Of a stretch of DNA of 64,000 bases, positions 15,782 through 25,222 are shown piece after piece. Source of the stretch: Bryobacteraceae bacterium (lineage in GTDB: Bacteria > Acidobacteriota > Terriglobia > Bryobacterales > Bryobacteraceae). Each line of letters opens with the position of its first letter. Within the stretch, counting starts at the first letter, position 1. The notes under the pieces were generated by a model. It saw nothing but the letters and a program-made list of their open reading frames with translations, had not been told where the DNA came from and ran no database searches. Position numbers and translations under genes: made by a program. Where the stretch lies: positions 1-64,000 of the forward strand of contig JANWVO010000038.1 of assembly GCA_025056865.1 (NCBI GenBank). The letters are read 5' to 3'.

Positions 15782-17941
15782 ATGACCACGCCGATCACAG
15801 CGGCAAGAGCGGGCGAACTGGCTGGGGCGGCGGCCGGGCGCGGCCCTGCGGAGAGGGCCGGCACCGGCGGCAGCCCGTCGGCCGGCCCGGGAAGCGCCTG
15901 GCGGGCCGCCGTCTCTCCCGGCATGGCGGTGCCCGCCGGCGTGCTGGGCATTCTCGTGGCGCTGGTGATTCCGCTGCCACCCTGGCTGCTGGACATCCTG
16001 ATCAGCGCCAACATCGCGCTGTCGACGGTGGTGCTGCTGGTTTCGATTTACATCCGCAAGCCGGCGGAATTCAGCGTCTTTCCGACAACCCTGCTGCTGA
16101 TGACGCTGTTCCGGCTGGCACTGAACGTTTCGTCCTCGCGGCTGATCCTGCTCGAGGGCAGCCGCGGGACGGCGGCCGCTGGCGAGGTGATCGAGTCCTT
16201 CGGCAAGTTTGTCGTCGGCGGCAACTTCATCATCGGGGTGGTGGTGTTCCTGGTGCTGATCGCGATCCAGTACGTGGTGATCAACCACGGCGCGGTCCGG
16301 ATCTCGGAAGTGACGGCGCGGTTCACGCTGGACGCGCTGCCGGGCAAACAGATGTCGATCGACGCCGACCTGAATGCAGGGCTGATCAACGAGGCGGAAG
16401 CCAAGGCGCGCCGCAAGGCGCTGGCGGCAGAAGCGGAGTTTTACGGCGCGATGGACGGGGCCACGCGCTTCACGCAGCGCGATGCGGTGGCCAGCCTGCT
16501 GATCACGGCGATCAACATCGTGGCCGGATTCCTGATCGGCGTTCTCCAGCACGGGATGGAGCTGGAGCGCGCGCTGGCCACCTACACGGTGCTGACGATC
16601 GGCGACGGGCTGGTGACGGTGATCCCGGCGCTGATGATCTCCATTTCGGGCGGCCTGATCGTCACCCGGGCCAGTTCGGACCGGGACATGGCGGAGGAGT
16701 TCCAGCGGCAGGTGTTCGGGACCGACCAGCCGTTGCTGCTGGCCGCCGGCGCCCTGGTGCTGATGGCTGCGGTCCCCGGACTTCCCAAGGCGCCCTTTCT
16801 CCTGCTGGCAGCGGGACTGGGCGCCGCGGGGCGGCGGCTCCGGCAGCGCAGGCAGGAGCAGGCCGAAGCGGCCGTGCGGCGGCCGTCGCAGGCCGCTCCC
16901 CGCGAGAGCATGGAAACGCTTCTGAAAGTGGAGCCGCTGGCCGTGGAGGTGGGCATCGGACTGGTGCAGATGGCCGAAGGGGGCGAGCATTCGCCGCTGC
17001 TGCGCCGCATCGCCGGAATCCGGCGCCAACTGGCCAGCGAGCTGGGCTACGTGCTGCCGCCGGTGCGGGTGACGGACAACCTGTCGCTGCCGGCGCGCGG
17101 GTACGCGATTCTGCTGAAGGGGGCGGAGATCGGGCGCTACGAGCTGCCCGCCGGATGCGAGCTGGCGATACCGCCGGCGGGGCGGCCGTGCCCGGTGGAA
17201 GGAGCGCAGACGCGGGAGCCGGCCTTCGGGCTGGAGGCCGTCTGGATTCCGGCCGAGCAGGCGGACCGCGCACGGTCGGCAGGCTGCACGGTGGTGGATC
17301 CGGTCAGCGTGCTGGGGACGCATCTTTCCGAGCTGATCCGCCGGCACTGCCACGAGATCTTCTCGCGCCAGGACGCAAAGAAGTTCCTCGACCGGGTGGC
17401 CGAAGAGCAGCCCAAGCTGGTGGAGGATCTCGTTCCCAAGCTGCTTCCGCTGCCTGCGGTGCAGAAGGTGTTGCAGCACCTGCTGCGCGAGCGCGTTCCG
17501 ATCAAGGACGGCGCCACGATTCTGGAAGCGCTTGGCGAAGCGGCCCTGATGACCAAGAACCCGGTGCTGCTGACCGAGTACGTCCGGCAGGCGATGCGGC
17601 GCACGATCGTGCGGCCGCTGCTGGACAGGGAAGGCAGGCTGCCGGTGCATCTGCTGGACGCTTCCCTCGAGAAGGCCATCGAGGATGCGGTTCAGCACGG
17701 AGAGCACGCCTCCCATGTGCACCTGAGTCCGCAGCGGGTGTCCGAACTGCTGGCAGCGGCGCAGGCGGTGGCGGGCCAGAATGCGGGCGCATGGACGCTG
17801 CTGACCTCGAGCGGCGCGAGATTCTTCGTGCGGCAGATGCTGGAGGCGAGTTTCCCTCAGGTGACGGTGCTGAGCCACGGCGAGATTCCGCCGGGGCTGC
17901 GCGTGGTCTCGCTGGGCGTGCTGCGGGCCGGAGGGGCGTAA
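15782..17941 (+). CDS. flhA: Flagellar export gate protein FlhA
   Basis: A 719-residue protein: about 45 low-complexity residues, then eight membrane helices with the FHIPEP-type cytoplasmic loop (LNVSSSRLILLEG, FVVGGNFIIGVVVFLVLIAIQYVVI, then AEVTARFTLDALPGKQMSIDADLNAG as SEVTARFTLDALPG) and a large C-terminal domain that binds export chaperones. FlhA is the proton-driven export motor. GGAGGTGA lies just before the ATG. The N-terminal extension before the first helix is longer and more Ala/Gly-rich than usual. Confidence 0.97.
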   Translation: MTTPITAARAGELAGAAAGRGPAERAGTGGSPSAGPGSAWRAAVSPGMAVPAGVLGILVALVIPLPPWLLDILISANIALSTVVLLVSIYIRKPAEFSVFPTTLLLMTLFRLALNVSSSRLILLEGSRGTAAAGEVIESFGKFVVGGNFIIGVVVFLVLIAIQYVVINHGAVRISEVTARFTLDALPGKQMSIDADLNAGLINEAEAKARRKALAAEAEFYGAMDGATRFTQRDAVASLLITAINIVAGFLIGVLQHGMELERALATYTVLTIGDGLVTVIPALMISISGGLIVTRASSDRDMAEEFQRQVFGTDQPLLLAAGALVLMAAVPGLPKAPFLLLAAGLGAAGRRLRQRRQEQAEAAVRRPSQAAPRESMETLLKVEPLAVEVGIGLVQMAEGGEHSPLLRRIAGIRRQLASELGYVLPPVRVTDNLSLPARGYAILLKGAEIGRYELPAGCELAIPPAGRPCPVEGAQTREPAFGLEAVWIPAEQADRARSAGCTVVDPVSVLGTHLSELIRRHCHEIFSRQDAKKFLDRVAEEQPKLVEDLVPKLLPLPAVQKVLQHLLRERVPIKDGATILEALGEAALMTKNPVLLTEYVRQAMRRTIVRPLLDREGRLPVHLLDASLEKAIEDAVQHGEHASHVHLSPQRVSELLAAAQAVAGQNAGAWTLLTSSGARFFVRQMLEASFPQVTVLSHGEIPPGLRVVSLGVLRAGGA

Positions 17942-17956
17942 AAGAGGGAGGCGACG

Positions 17957-19213
17957 ATGAAAGAAGCCGTGGGAGTGCTGGCGCGAGGCGACGGCGCGGG
18001 GCCGGCGCCGGAAGCCGAAATCGGCGGAGAAAGACTGGCGGAGACGGGCACTATATCGTTGACGGAGGCCGCGACGATGAGCCGGCAACCACGGGTCTAT
18101 TTTGCCGACACCCTGGAGGCGGCCCTGGCGCAGGCGCGGCGGGAGCTGGGTCCCGAGGCGCTGCTGCTGGAGGCGGGGCCAGCCGCCCCCGGCGAGGCGG
18201 GGCGGGGCGCCTTCCGGGTGGTCTGCGCGGAGGGCGAGGGGGGGCCGGCCGCAGGAGGCCATGCGCCGGCCGCCGCGGGCGTCCTGCGCCGGCCGGACGC
18301 CGCGGGCGATGGCGAGATCTGCCGGCGCCTGGACCGGCTGGAGCGGACCCTGGAGCTGCTGACGGAGACACTGTCCGCCTCCGGGCTGCCGGCGTCCCTG
18401 CGGGAAGCGGCGCGGCTGCTGGAAGCCCACGATTTCGAGGCCGCAGCAGCCCAGGAGCTGCTGGCGGCGGTCCGCACGGAGCTGGCGGAGAGCGCCGCCC
18501 CCGGGGCGGCAGCCATCCGGGCGGCTCTGGCCGGGGAGATCTCCCGGCGCGTGCGGTTCCGGCCCGGACTGGAGGGTGCGCGCCGCCCGGCCGTGGTGGT
18601 GCTGGCGGGACCCCCCGGGGCCGGCAAGACCTCCTCGCTGGTCAAGCTGGCCATGCGCGAGGCGGTGGCCCGGCGCCGCCCTGCCGCCATCGTGAGCACG
18701 GACAGCTTCCGCGTGGCCGCCAGCGAGCAGCTCCGGACATATGCGGCGATCCTCGGCCTGCCTTTCCTTCTGGCGGAAACCCCGGCGGCGCTGCGGCTGG
18801 CGGTCGCGGAGAATGCGACGCGCGACCTGATCCTGGTCGATACGCCCGGCTTCGGCCGAAATGAAAGGGAGTGGGCGGCCGAGTGGGCGGAGATGCTGGA
18901 TGAGATTCCGGGCAGGGAGACGCTCCTCGTGCTGCCGGCGAGCCTGCGAACCGCCGAGATGCTGGAGGCTCTCAAGTGGTGGTCCCTGTTCTCGCCCTCG
19001 GCCCTGCTGATCACCCGGCTGGACGAGACGGGGCGGATTGGCGGATGGGTCTCGGCCGCGATGGAGTCTTCCCTGCCCGTCAGTTACTTCAGTTCGGGTC
19101 AGAGAATTCCGGAGGATCTGGAGGCAGCCTCCGAACACCGGATCTGGACAGCGCTGGAAGCCGTCCGCGCGCGGGCTGTCGCAGGCCGGGCTTCCGCCGT
19201 TCCGGGGCCATGA
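17957..19213 (+). CDS. flhF: Flagellar biosynthesis GTPase FlhF (SRP-type)
   Basis: An SRP-family GTPase that positions flagella. The family N-terminus is recognisable as VYFADTLEAALAQARRELGPEALLLE. The NG domain has the P-loop GPPGAGKTSSLVKLA, the DTPGFG motif and TRLDETG as the guanine-specificity motif. Two in-frame starts both have GGAGG: ATG 17957 (418 residues) and ATG 18077 (378 residues). The second aligns with the usual FlhF start, so the first 40 residues may be untranslated. It follows flhA by 15 bases and precedes fliA. Confidence 0.92.
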   Translation: MKEAVGVLARGDGAGPAPEAEIGGERLAETGTISLTEAATMSRQPRVYFADTLEAALAQARRELGPEALLLEAGPAAPGEAGRGAFRVVCAEGEGGPAAGGHAPAAAGVLRRPDAAGDGEICRRLDRLERTLELLTETLSASGLPASLREAARLLEAHDFEAAAAQELLAAVRTELAESAAPGAAAIRAALAGEISRRVRFRPGLEGARRPAVVVLAGPPGAGKTSSLVKLAMREAVARRRPAAIVSTDSFRVAASEQLRTYAAILGLPFLLAETPAALRLAVAENATRDLILVDTPGFGRNEREWAAEWAEMLDEIPGRETLLVLPASLRTAEMLEALKWWSLFSPSALLITRLDETGRIGGWVSAAMESSLPVSYFSSGQRIPEDLEAASEHRIWTALEAVRARAVAGRASAVPGP

Positions 19214-19284
19214 GGCACGGGCGGCGCCAGAGCGGGAGGGCTGGAACCGGGCGTCCGGCATCGGGAGGCGGTGCAAGCGCATGA
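19210..19284 (+). CDS. Doubtful 24-codon frame linking flhF and fliA
   Basis: A 24-codon frame (MRHGRRQSGRAG...) starts in an ATGA overlap with the flhF stop and ends in an ATGA overlap with the fliA start. No motif is visible. It could pass ribosomes from flhF to fliA by repeated termination-reinitiation, or be coincidental. Confidence 0.15.
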   Translation: MRHGRRQSGRAGTGRPASGGGASA

Positions 19285-20042
19285 ATCCTTACGAAAGCGG
19301 CACGGCGACGCTGAGCGCGGAGGAGCGCGAAAGGCTGATCCTGGAGCACCTGCCCCAGGTGAGGCTGATCGCGAGGCGGATCCACGAGCGGCTGCCAGCG
19401 AGCGTGAATCTGGAAGACCTGGTCTCCACGGGAATCCTGGGGCTGATCGCGGCGATCGACCGTTACCGGCCGGAACAGGGTGTCAAGCTGAAGACCTACG
19501 CGGAGTACAAGATCCGCGGGGCCATTCTGGACAGCCTCCGCGGTCTCGACTGGGCGCCGAGGCAGCAGCGGCGGAGGAGCAAGCAGATCGAACTGGCCGT
19601 GGCCTCGCTGGAGCAGCGGCTCGGACGCGCACCGAGCGAAGAGGAGATTGCGGCAGAGCTTGGGTTGTCGCTGGAAGAGTACCAGGAGTGGTTGTCCGAC
19701 ATCCGCGGATTGAACCTGGGCAGCCTGGACTCGGCGCCCGGGGAAGAGGGCGGGCGCGACCTGCTGCGATTCGTGGCCGGCAGCGAGGAGGACTGGCCAT
19801 CGCGGCAACTGGAGAGGAAGGAACTGCACCGCCTTCTGAAGACGGCGATTGCGCGGATGCCCTATATCGAGAGAACCGTTCTGGGCCTGTACTATCAGGA
19901 GGAACTTACCCTGCGGGAGATCGCGCAGATTGTGAAGCTGCACGAGTCGCGGATCTCGCAATTGAAGACGCAGGCGATCATCCGGCTGCGCGCCTTCCTG
20001 CGCAAGCGGTGGCCCACGGAGCGGGGAGGGGCGACGCCATGA
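19281..20042 (+). CDS. fliA: Flagellar sigma factor FliA (sigma-28)
   Basis: A 253-residue group 3 sigma factor. Region 2 reads LPQVRLIARRIHERLPASVNLEDLVSTGILGLIAAIDRY and KLKTYAEYKIRGAILDSLRGLDW, diagnostic of FliA/WhiG. Region 3 is RAPSEEEIAAELGLSLEEYQ, and region 4 contains LREIAQIVKLHESRISQLKTQAI, the -35 recognition helix. It directs late flagellar and chemotaxis genes. No FlgM anti-sigma gene is visible in the window. The gene sits in the export unit after flhF, as in many non-enteric bacteria. Confidence 0.96.
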   Translation: MNPYESGTATLSAEERERLILEHLPQVRLIARRIHERLPASVNLEDLVSTGILGLIAAIDRYRPEQGVKLKTYAEYKIRGAILDSLRGLDWAPRQQRRRSKQIELAVASLEQRLGRAPSEEEIAAELGLSLEEYQEWLSDIRGLNLGSLDSAPGEEGGRDLLRFVAGSEEDWPSRQLERKELHRLLKTAIARMPYIERTVLGLYYQEELTLREIAQIVKLHESRISQLKTQAIIRLRAFLRKRWPTERGGATP

Positions 20043-20407
20043 GGCTGGCCGACTGCCGGAGCCGGTGCGTGTCGGCGGGCGGCCCCGGCCGGCGGGAGTG
20101 GCATCGTCAGCCGGAGGCGCCTAGATGGATGTGGCCGCTCAGGCCGGACCGGCACGTTGGCGCGGGACAGGACGGCGGGGGCATGGGGTGCATGCGCCGC
20201 ATGGGGAAGCGGGATGGGGATCCCGAAGGCCCGAAGAACAGGCCGGAGGGGGCGCAGCAGCAGGAAGCAAGGCCAGCCGGGGCCGGCCCGAAGGCCGCCG
20301 GGTGGATTGGTGATGAGGTAGAGGCTTCGATGGCGAAGGAAGCAGGCGATTCCACCGGCCAGAAGAGGGGGCCGGAGGCAGGACAGCAGCAGGGAGGAGG
20401 CCGATGA
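20039..20407 (+). CDS. Putative small protein in the fliA-fliN spacer
   Basis: A 122-codon frame whose ATG overlaps the fliA stop (ATGA) and whose stop overlaps the downstream fliN start (ATGA), filling the 361-base spacer exactly. GGGGAGGGG precedes it. It contains an internal repeat (GPKNRPEGAQQQ and GQKRGPEAGQQQ) encoded by a 129-base-period duplication. There are no known domains, and the composition is Gly/Arg/Gln-rich. The exact fit and ribosome site favour translation, but GC-rich spacers are open by chance and the first half looks random. Confidence 0.3.
   Translation: MRLADCRSRCVSAGGPGRREWHRQPEAPRWMWPLRPDRHVGAGQDGGGMGCMRRMGKRDGDPEGPKNRPEGAQQQEARPAGAGPKAAGWIGDEVEASMAKEAGDSTGQKRGPEAGQQQGGGR
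20228..20393 (+). repeat. 129-bp-period imperfect duplication in the fliA-fliN spacer
   Basis: A 37-base segment starting GGCCCGAAGAACAGGCCGGA at 20228 recurs at 20357 as GGCCAGAAGAGGGGGCCGGA, ending in CAGCAGCAGG in both copies. The period is 129 bases, a multiple of three. Confidence 0.65.
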
Positions 20408-21213
20408 ACATCGCACAATGGCTGGCAAATGAGTGGGCCCGGCAGATCGGACCCGCGCTGAGTTCGATGACAGGGGAGCCCTACGAGGCCGAGGCCGTGG
20501 CCGGCGGTCCCGCCACGCCGCCGGGAGGGGAGCTGCGGGCCGCCCGGCGCCTGCGCGAGGCACCCGAGGCGGAGATCCGGCTCGCCTTCAGCCCGGAAGT
20601 GTGGCAGGCCTGCGGCTCGGCCATCCTCCGGGCGGCGGGCATCTCGGATGCCAGCGAAGAGGAAACCCGGGGGGCCTTCCTGGAAGTGGTGGAGCAGTCG
20701 TTGGGGCAGGTCTCCGGGGAGCTGGGACGGCTGCTTGGCCGCGAAGTCAGTTGGGAGCCGATTGCCGAGCCGCAGGGAGACGAGGGCGCGATGTCCTGGC
20801 AGGCCGTGGAGCTGAAGGGACCGTCGGGCGCGATCGGGCGGGTATGGATGGCCGCAGGCACCGGCTTCCCCTGGCCTGCCTCCGCCGCGGTGCAGGCGCA
20901 GGCTCCAACGGGCAAGGCGGATCCGGATCCGCCCAGCCCAGCCAACGGAAGGAGGCCGATGCTCGAGCTGCTGATGGAGGTGGATCTTCCGGTGGGAGTG
21001 ACCTTCGGGCGCACGCAGCTCAAGCTGAAAGATGCGATCAAGCTGACCAGCGGGAGCATTGTGGAACTGAACCGGTCGATCATCGAGCCCGTGGAGGTGA
21101 TCGTCAACAACTGCGTGATCGCCAGAGGCGAGGTAGTGGTCATCGAGGGCAACTACGGCGTCCGCATCCAGGAGATCGTCAGCCGCGAGGAGCGGCTGCG
21201 CACGCTGTTCTAG
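20404..21213 (+). CDS. fliN: FliN/FliY-like flagellar motor switch protein
   Basis: A 269-residue protein. The C-terminal 85 residues (LLMEVDLPVGVTFGRTQLKL, GSIVELNRSIIEPVEVIVNNCVIARGEVVVIEGNYGVRI) are a full SpoA/FliN domain. The N-terminal 150 residues are variable, with features of a CheC/FliM-like middle domain (EETRGAFLEVVEQSLGQVSGELGRLLG) but no clear phosphatase motif. It is probably a second C-ring component, comparable to FliY. It is the last gene of the plus-strand flagellar unit; no fliM is seen. Confidence 0.88.
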   Translation: MNIAQWLANEWARQIGPALSSMTGEPYEAEAVAGGPATPPGGELRAARRLREAPEAEIRLAFSPEVWQACGSAILRAAGISDASEEETRGAFLEVVEQSLGQVSGELGRLLGREVSWEPIAEPQGDEGAMSWQAVELKGPSGAIGRVWMAAGTGFPWPASAAVQAQAPTGKADPDPPSPANGRRPMLELLMEVDLPVGVTFGRTQLKLKDAIKLTSGSIVELNRSIIEPVEVIVNNCVIARGEVVVIEGNYGVRIQEIVSREERLRTLF

Positions 21214-21916
21214 CCCGGCGGGGTGGCGCTGACGGCAGGAGCGGGGCGAGTCCGCCGGCGGCGGAGGGGCCGTCCGCAGGGAGAGTAAGACGGCAGGAAG
21301 GGGCCGGGCTTCCGGCTCCGGTGGGCCGCCGGAGCGGGGACGGGGAGGCCGGGAGCCGTCGACGCCTGCGGTCGTGATGACGCGGGCCGCCGGAGCGGGG
21401 ATGGGGAGGCCTGGAGCCGACCGCACCGCTGGATCTGGGGGAACGGGAGGGGGCGGGCCGGAACCCTTTCCCCGCAGGCGCGAAAGGCGCAGGGCGGGCG
21501 CAGCCGCGCCGGACAGCTTGCGCCGTGCAGCCGCGGGTCGCCCCCGTCGAAATTATGCCGGGAAGGGACGGCCGTGGCCGGGAGACGGGCCTGCGGCGGC
21601 AGGTCCGGATGCGGGACGCGGGCAGGAAGCGGGGAAAGGCGAAGGAGATCCCTACCGTGTCCGGCGGCAACGAGAAAGCAGGCGCGCCGTTGGCCGTGCC
21701 GAGTCGGAGCGGCCCCATGGGGCCGGAAACATGGCGCTTCCGGATCCCCTCGGGCGTTGCAGAAGCAGAGCAGCCTGCTTCGAAGGGACGCAGGGAGAGA
21801 ACCGGGACGGGAGGAGCCGCACCGCAGCCACGGGCCAAGTGCTTTCCCGGCGGGCGCGTGCGCCACCCATCGGCAGGGGGCGGACGCGGGCAGCCGGGGC
21901 ACCGGGGAGGGCGGCC
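21214..21916. other. Gene-poor GC-rich spacer with a 61-bp repeat
   Basis: About 700 bases between the end of fliN and the convergent ADOP permease gene. GGGCCGCCGGAGCGGGGA at 21323 recurs at 21384 followed by a similar GGGGAGGCC block (61-base period). TCCGCC-GGC-GGCGGA near 21250 can form a short hairpin after fliN but has no U-tract. No convincing gene is visible on either strand. Confidence 0.45.
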
Positions 21917-24325
21917 TTACTCCCGGAGCGCCTGCGCCGGATCGAGCGAAGCCGCCCGGAGGGCGGGGGCGGCGGCCGCACCGAGGCTCACCGCAGTCAG
22001 CAGGAGGATGACGCCGGCGTAGACGGCGGGGTCGAACCAGCGGACTCCGTAAATCATCTTTTCGAGCGTCATTCCGGCGAACGGGGCCGCCGCAAGTCCT
22101 GCCGCGACGCCGGTGAGCGCCAACATCAGCCCATAGCGGAAGACCATCCTCCGGATCTCCGCAGGGGTGGCACCGAGAGCCATGCGGACGCCGATCTCCC
22201 GCCGCCGCTGGGTCACGGCGAGCGCAAGCACGCCGTAGAGGCCGACCGCAGAGAGCAGGATGGCGACGGCGGCGAAGACCCCGAACAGCAGCAGCGCGGC
22301 AGCCTGCTGGCCGGTGGCCCTTTCCACGCGGATCCTGAGTTCGCTTGGCTGATCCACGGCGACCTCGGGGGCCACTTCGGAGATCGCTCTGGCCATCATG
22401 GCCGCCGCCTGCTGGGGCGGCATGGAGGTCTTCACGGTGAAGACCGGAAACGGCCAGGGCCGCTGGGTGTAAGACTCGTAGATGACGGGGCGGCGGACAT
22501 TGTCCGGGCGTTCGAACGCCAGGTCGCTGACGACGCCGACGACGACGCCTTCGCTTTTTTCGCCGAGCAGCTCGTACTCGATGCGGCGGCCGATGGGGTT
22601 CGTGCCGGGGAAGTAGAGCCTGCGGAAGGTTTCCGAGATGAGCAGGACGCGGGGGGAGGAAGGCGTGTCGGCATCGGAGAAGTCGCGTCCTTCGAGAATC
22701 CTGGCACCGATGGCGGCGAAGTAGCCCGGCGAGACGGTGTTGTAGGAGGTGGGCTGCATTTCGCCGCCGGATTCGTCGCCGGGGATGCGGAACTGGCAGG
22801 GCCAGTTGACGCTGGACAGCGGCGGGTAGGCGGTGATGCCGGCCTGGAGGACGCCTGGGAGGGAACGCAGCCGCTCGAGCGCTGCACTCTGGACCGCACC
22901 CCGGGCCTCGTCTGTGGGATAGGCGGCGGTGGGCATCATGATGCGGAGGACCAGCACGCCTTCGGGCCGGAAACCCATGTCGGTGGAAGAGAGCCGCTGG
23001 TAGGTGCGCCAGAGCAGGCCGGATCCGACGAGCAGCACGGCACAGATGGCGACCTCCGCCCCCACGAGCACGCGCCGCAGCCAGCTGCGGGAGATGCCGC
23101 CGGAGCTGCCGCGGGACTCTTCGTTGAGCGCCGGCGCGATGCGGAGGCGGAGGACGCTCCATGCAGGCGCCGAGCCGAACACGAGGCCCGCGGCAATGGA
23201 GACGGCGAGGGCGAACAGCAGCGCATGGAGGTCAAGCTGCGCCTGCTCGATGCGGGGCAGCCGCAGGCGGGGCCAGGAGCGCAGGTAGCGGATGGCCCAG
23301 GCGGCGACGGCAATGCCCGCCGCGCCGCCGGCGAGCGACAGCAGCAGGCTTTCGGTGATGATCTGGCGGAAGATGCGGAACTGCGACGCGCCCAGCGCGG
23401 ACCGGATGGCGATCTCGCGGAGCCGGGCGGCGGCGCGGGCCAGCAGCAGGCCGGCGAGGTTGGCGCAGGCCAGCAGGAGCACGAGCCCGACCGCGAGAGC
23501 GAGCGCAGCGAGCGGCTCGTGGGCGTCGCCCCTCCAGAATCTTGCGGCCTCGACGAGATAGCCTTCCTTATTCCGGCTGCTCTGGGGAATCTCCTCGCCC
23601 AGCCGCCGGTAAATCGCCCGGATTTCCTCTTCGGCCTGCTCCTTTTTCACGCCCGGTTTGAGCCGGACGGCGACGATCATCGAGCGCCGGTCGTACGCCT
23701 GGAGGATTTCGCGCGTGACAGGCAGCGGCACGACGGCGTCGGGAGAATGAAATTCGCCCGGAAGGGTGGGGAGAATTCCGGCCACGACGTGGGTCTCGCG
23801 TTCCAATTCGACCGTTTTTCCGATCAGGGAAGGATCGGCTCCAAACCATCTCTGCCAGAATTTTTCGGAGAAATAGACCGCCTGATTCCTGCCGGACTGG
23901 TATTCCTCAGGGAAGAATTCCCGGCCGGAAAGGAGCTTCAGGCCGAGAGCGCGGAAATAATCCGGGCTGGCAAATCCCCCGAAGACGAGGGCCGTGCGGC
24001 CATTCCAGCGGAGGTTGAAGGGCTGTCCGAGCAGCGTGCCGACCGCTTCCGCCGAGGAAATTCCCTTTTCGAGACGGAGGTATTCGGCCATATTCGGGTC
24101 CGATGGCGGCTGGCGGCCGGTGAGATCGCGGACGCGGACGAAAAAAAGCCTTTCCGGCTCCGGGTAAGGGAGCGGCCGCAGGAGGACGCTGTCGACGAGG
24201 CTGAAGATGGCGGTGTTGGCCCCGATGCCGAGGGCAAGAAGGAGCAGCGCGACGACAGTGAAGACGGGATGTTTCGCCAGCTGGCGGATTCCGAAGCGGA
24301 TGTCGTCCCACAGGCCGGAAAACAT
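21917..24325 (-). CDS. ADOP-family ABC permease (duplicated MacB/FtsX type)
   Basis: An 802-residue protein with two MacB-type halves, each with a periplasmic core domain followed by an FtsX-like permease. The N-terminus has [47 protein letters not shown], the signature of Acidobacterial duplicated orphan permeases. The C-terminal half has [25 protein letters not shown] and ends [13 protein letters not shown]. Such permeases use a MacB-type ATPase, and one is encoded immediately upstream with an HlyD-type adaptor, so this one is not orphan. The start at 24325 follows family alignment; ATG 24346 is an alternative. Substrate unknown. Confidence 0.93.
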   Translation of the reverse strand: MFSGLWDDIRFGIRQLAKHPVFTVVALLLLALGIGANTAIFSLVDSVLLRPLPYPEPERLFFVRVRDLTGRQPPSDPNMAEYLRLEKGISSAEAVGTLLGQPFNLRWNGRTALVFGGFASPDYFRALGLKLLSGREFFPEEYQSGRNQAVYFSEKFWQRWFGADPSLIGKTVELERETHVVAGILPTLPGEFHSPDAVVPLPVTREILQAYDRRSMIVAVRLKPGVKKEQAEEEIRAIYRRLGEEIPQSSRNKEGYLVEAARFWRGDAHEPLAALALAVGLVLLLACANLAGLLLARAAARLREIAIRSALGASQFRIFRQIITESLLLSLAGGAAGIAVAAWAIRYLRSWPRLRLPRIEQAQLDLHALLFALAVSIAAGLVFGSAPAWSVLRLRIAPALNEESRGSSGGISRSWLRRVLVGAEVAICAVLLVGSGLLWRTYQRLSSTDMGFRPEGVLVLRIMMPTAAYPTDEARGAVQSAALERLRSLPGVLQAGITAYPPLSSVNWPCQFRIPGDESGGEMQPTSYNTVSPGYFAAIGARILEGRDFSDADTPSSPRVLLISETFRRLYFPGTNPIGRRIEYELLGEKSEGVVVGVVSDLAFERPDNVRRPVIYESYTQRPWPFPVFTVKTSMPPQQAAAMMARAISEVAPEVAVDQPSELRIRVERATGQQAAALLLFGVFAAVAILLSAVGLYGVLALAVTQRRREIGVRMALGATPAEIRRMVFRYGLMLALTGVAAGLAAAPFAGMTLEKMIYGVRWFDPAVYAGVILLLTAVSLGAAAAPALRAASLDPAQALRE

Positions 24326-24461
24326 GGCGGACCCCGATGCCGCCATGCTAGCGCAACTCCGCCGCCGTGGCGCGGCGGGGCCGCGTTTTTTCCGGAAACG
24401 GAACGGGCGGGGGCGGGCAGACTCCGGCAACGAGGCGGGGCGGGCCTGCCTGCGCGCCCCG

Positions 24462-25163
24462 TCAGAGCGCGGCCGCCTGGCTGGAGGGGACGATCCTGCC
24501 GTCGAAGAGGTGGATGGTGCGGCGGGCGCGCCGCGCGTATCTGGGATCGTGGGTCACCATGCAGATGGTGGAACCTGCCTGATGGAGCTCCTCGAGCAGG
24601 TCCATGACGGATTCGCTGTTGGCGGAGTCGAGGTTGCCGGTGGGTTCGTCGGCAAGGAGGATGGCAGGCCTGCCGGCGAGCGCCCTGGCGACGGCCACGC
24701 GCTGCTGCTGGCCGCCGGAGAGCTGCGCCGGATAATGCCTGAGGCGGTGGGCCATGCCGACGCGCTCGAGGGCCTCGAGCGCCATTTTCCTGCGCTCGCG
24801 GGCGCCGAGGCCGCGGTAGGCGAGAGGCAATTCGACATTTTCGAGCACAGTGAGATCGCCGATGAGGTTGAATGCCTGAAAAATGAAGCCGATTTCCCGG
24901 TTGCGGATGCGGGCGCGTTCCGCGGCGCCGAGGCCGTGAACGGGCTGCCCTTTCAGCCAATATTCGCCTTTCGTCGGCGATTCAAGCAGGCCGAGGATGG
25001 AAAGCAGCGTGGATTTTCCGCAACCGGACGGGCCTGCGATCGAGACGAATTCGCCGGGCAGGATATCGAGATCGATGCCTTCGAGGGCGTGCGTCTCCAC
25101 CTCGTCCGTCAGGAACACCTTGGAAACGTTTCTGAGAGAGATCAACGAGCCGTTCCCGCTCAT
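24462..25163 (-). CDS. MacB/LolD-type ABC transporter ATP-binding protein
   Basis: A 233-residue ATPase with Walker [10 protein letters not shown] (44-52), Q-loop [22 protein letters not shown], signature [15 protein letters not shown], Walker [14 protein letters not shown] and the H-loop MVTHDPRYA. The [11 protein letters not shown] and VELPL segments place it in the MacB/LolD/FtsE subfamily that drives mechanotransmission rather than classical transport. It lies between the HlyD-type adaptor gene and the ADOP permease on the same strand, so the three probably form one tripartite exporter. Confidence 0.94.
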   Translation of the reverse strand: MSGNGSLISLRNVSKVFLTDEVETHALEGIDLDILPGEFVSIAGPSGCGKSTLLSILGLLESPTKGEYWLKGQPVHGLGAAERARIRNREIGFIFQAFNLIGDLTVLENVELPLAYRGLGARERRKMALEALERVGMAHRLRHYPAQLSGGQQQRVAVARALAGRPAILLADEPTGNLDSANSESVMDLLEELHQAGSTICMVTHDPRYARRARRTIHLFDGRIVPSSQAAAL

Positions 25164-25222
25164 GAAGAGGCTCCAGGAATCATGGCGCTACTTCTGGCTG
25201 GCGCACATCCTATCACGAATTG

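Noticed and set aside
14855-19282. A very long minus-strand frame (1475 codons) opposite flhB-flhA-flhF
   Set aside because: It is the antisense shadow of well-identified flagellar genes and has no recognisable domain.
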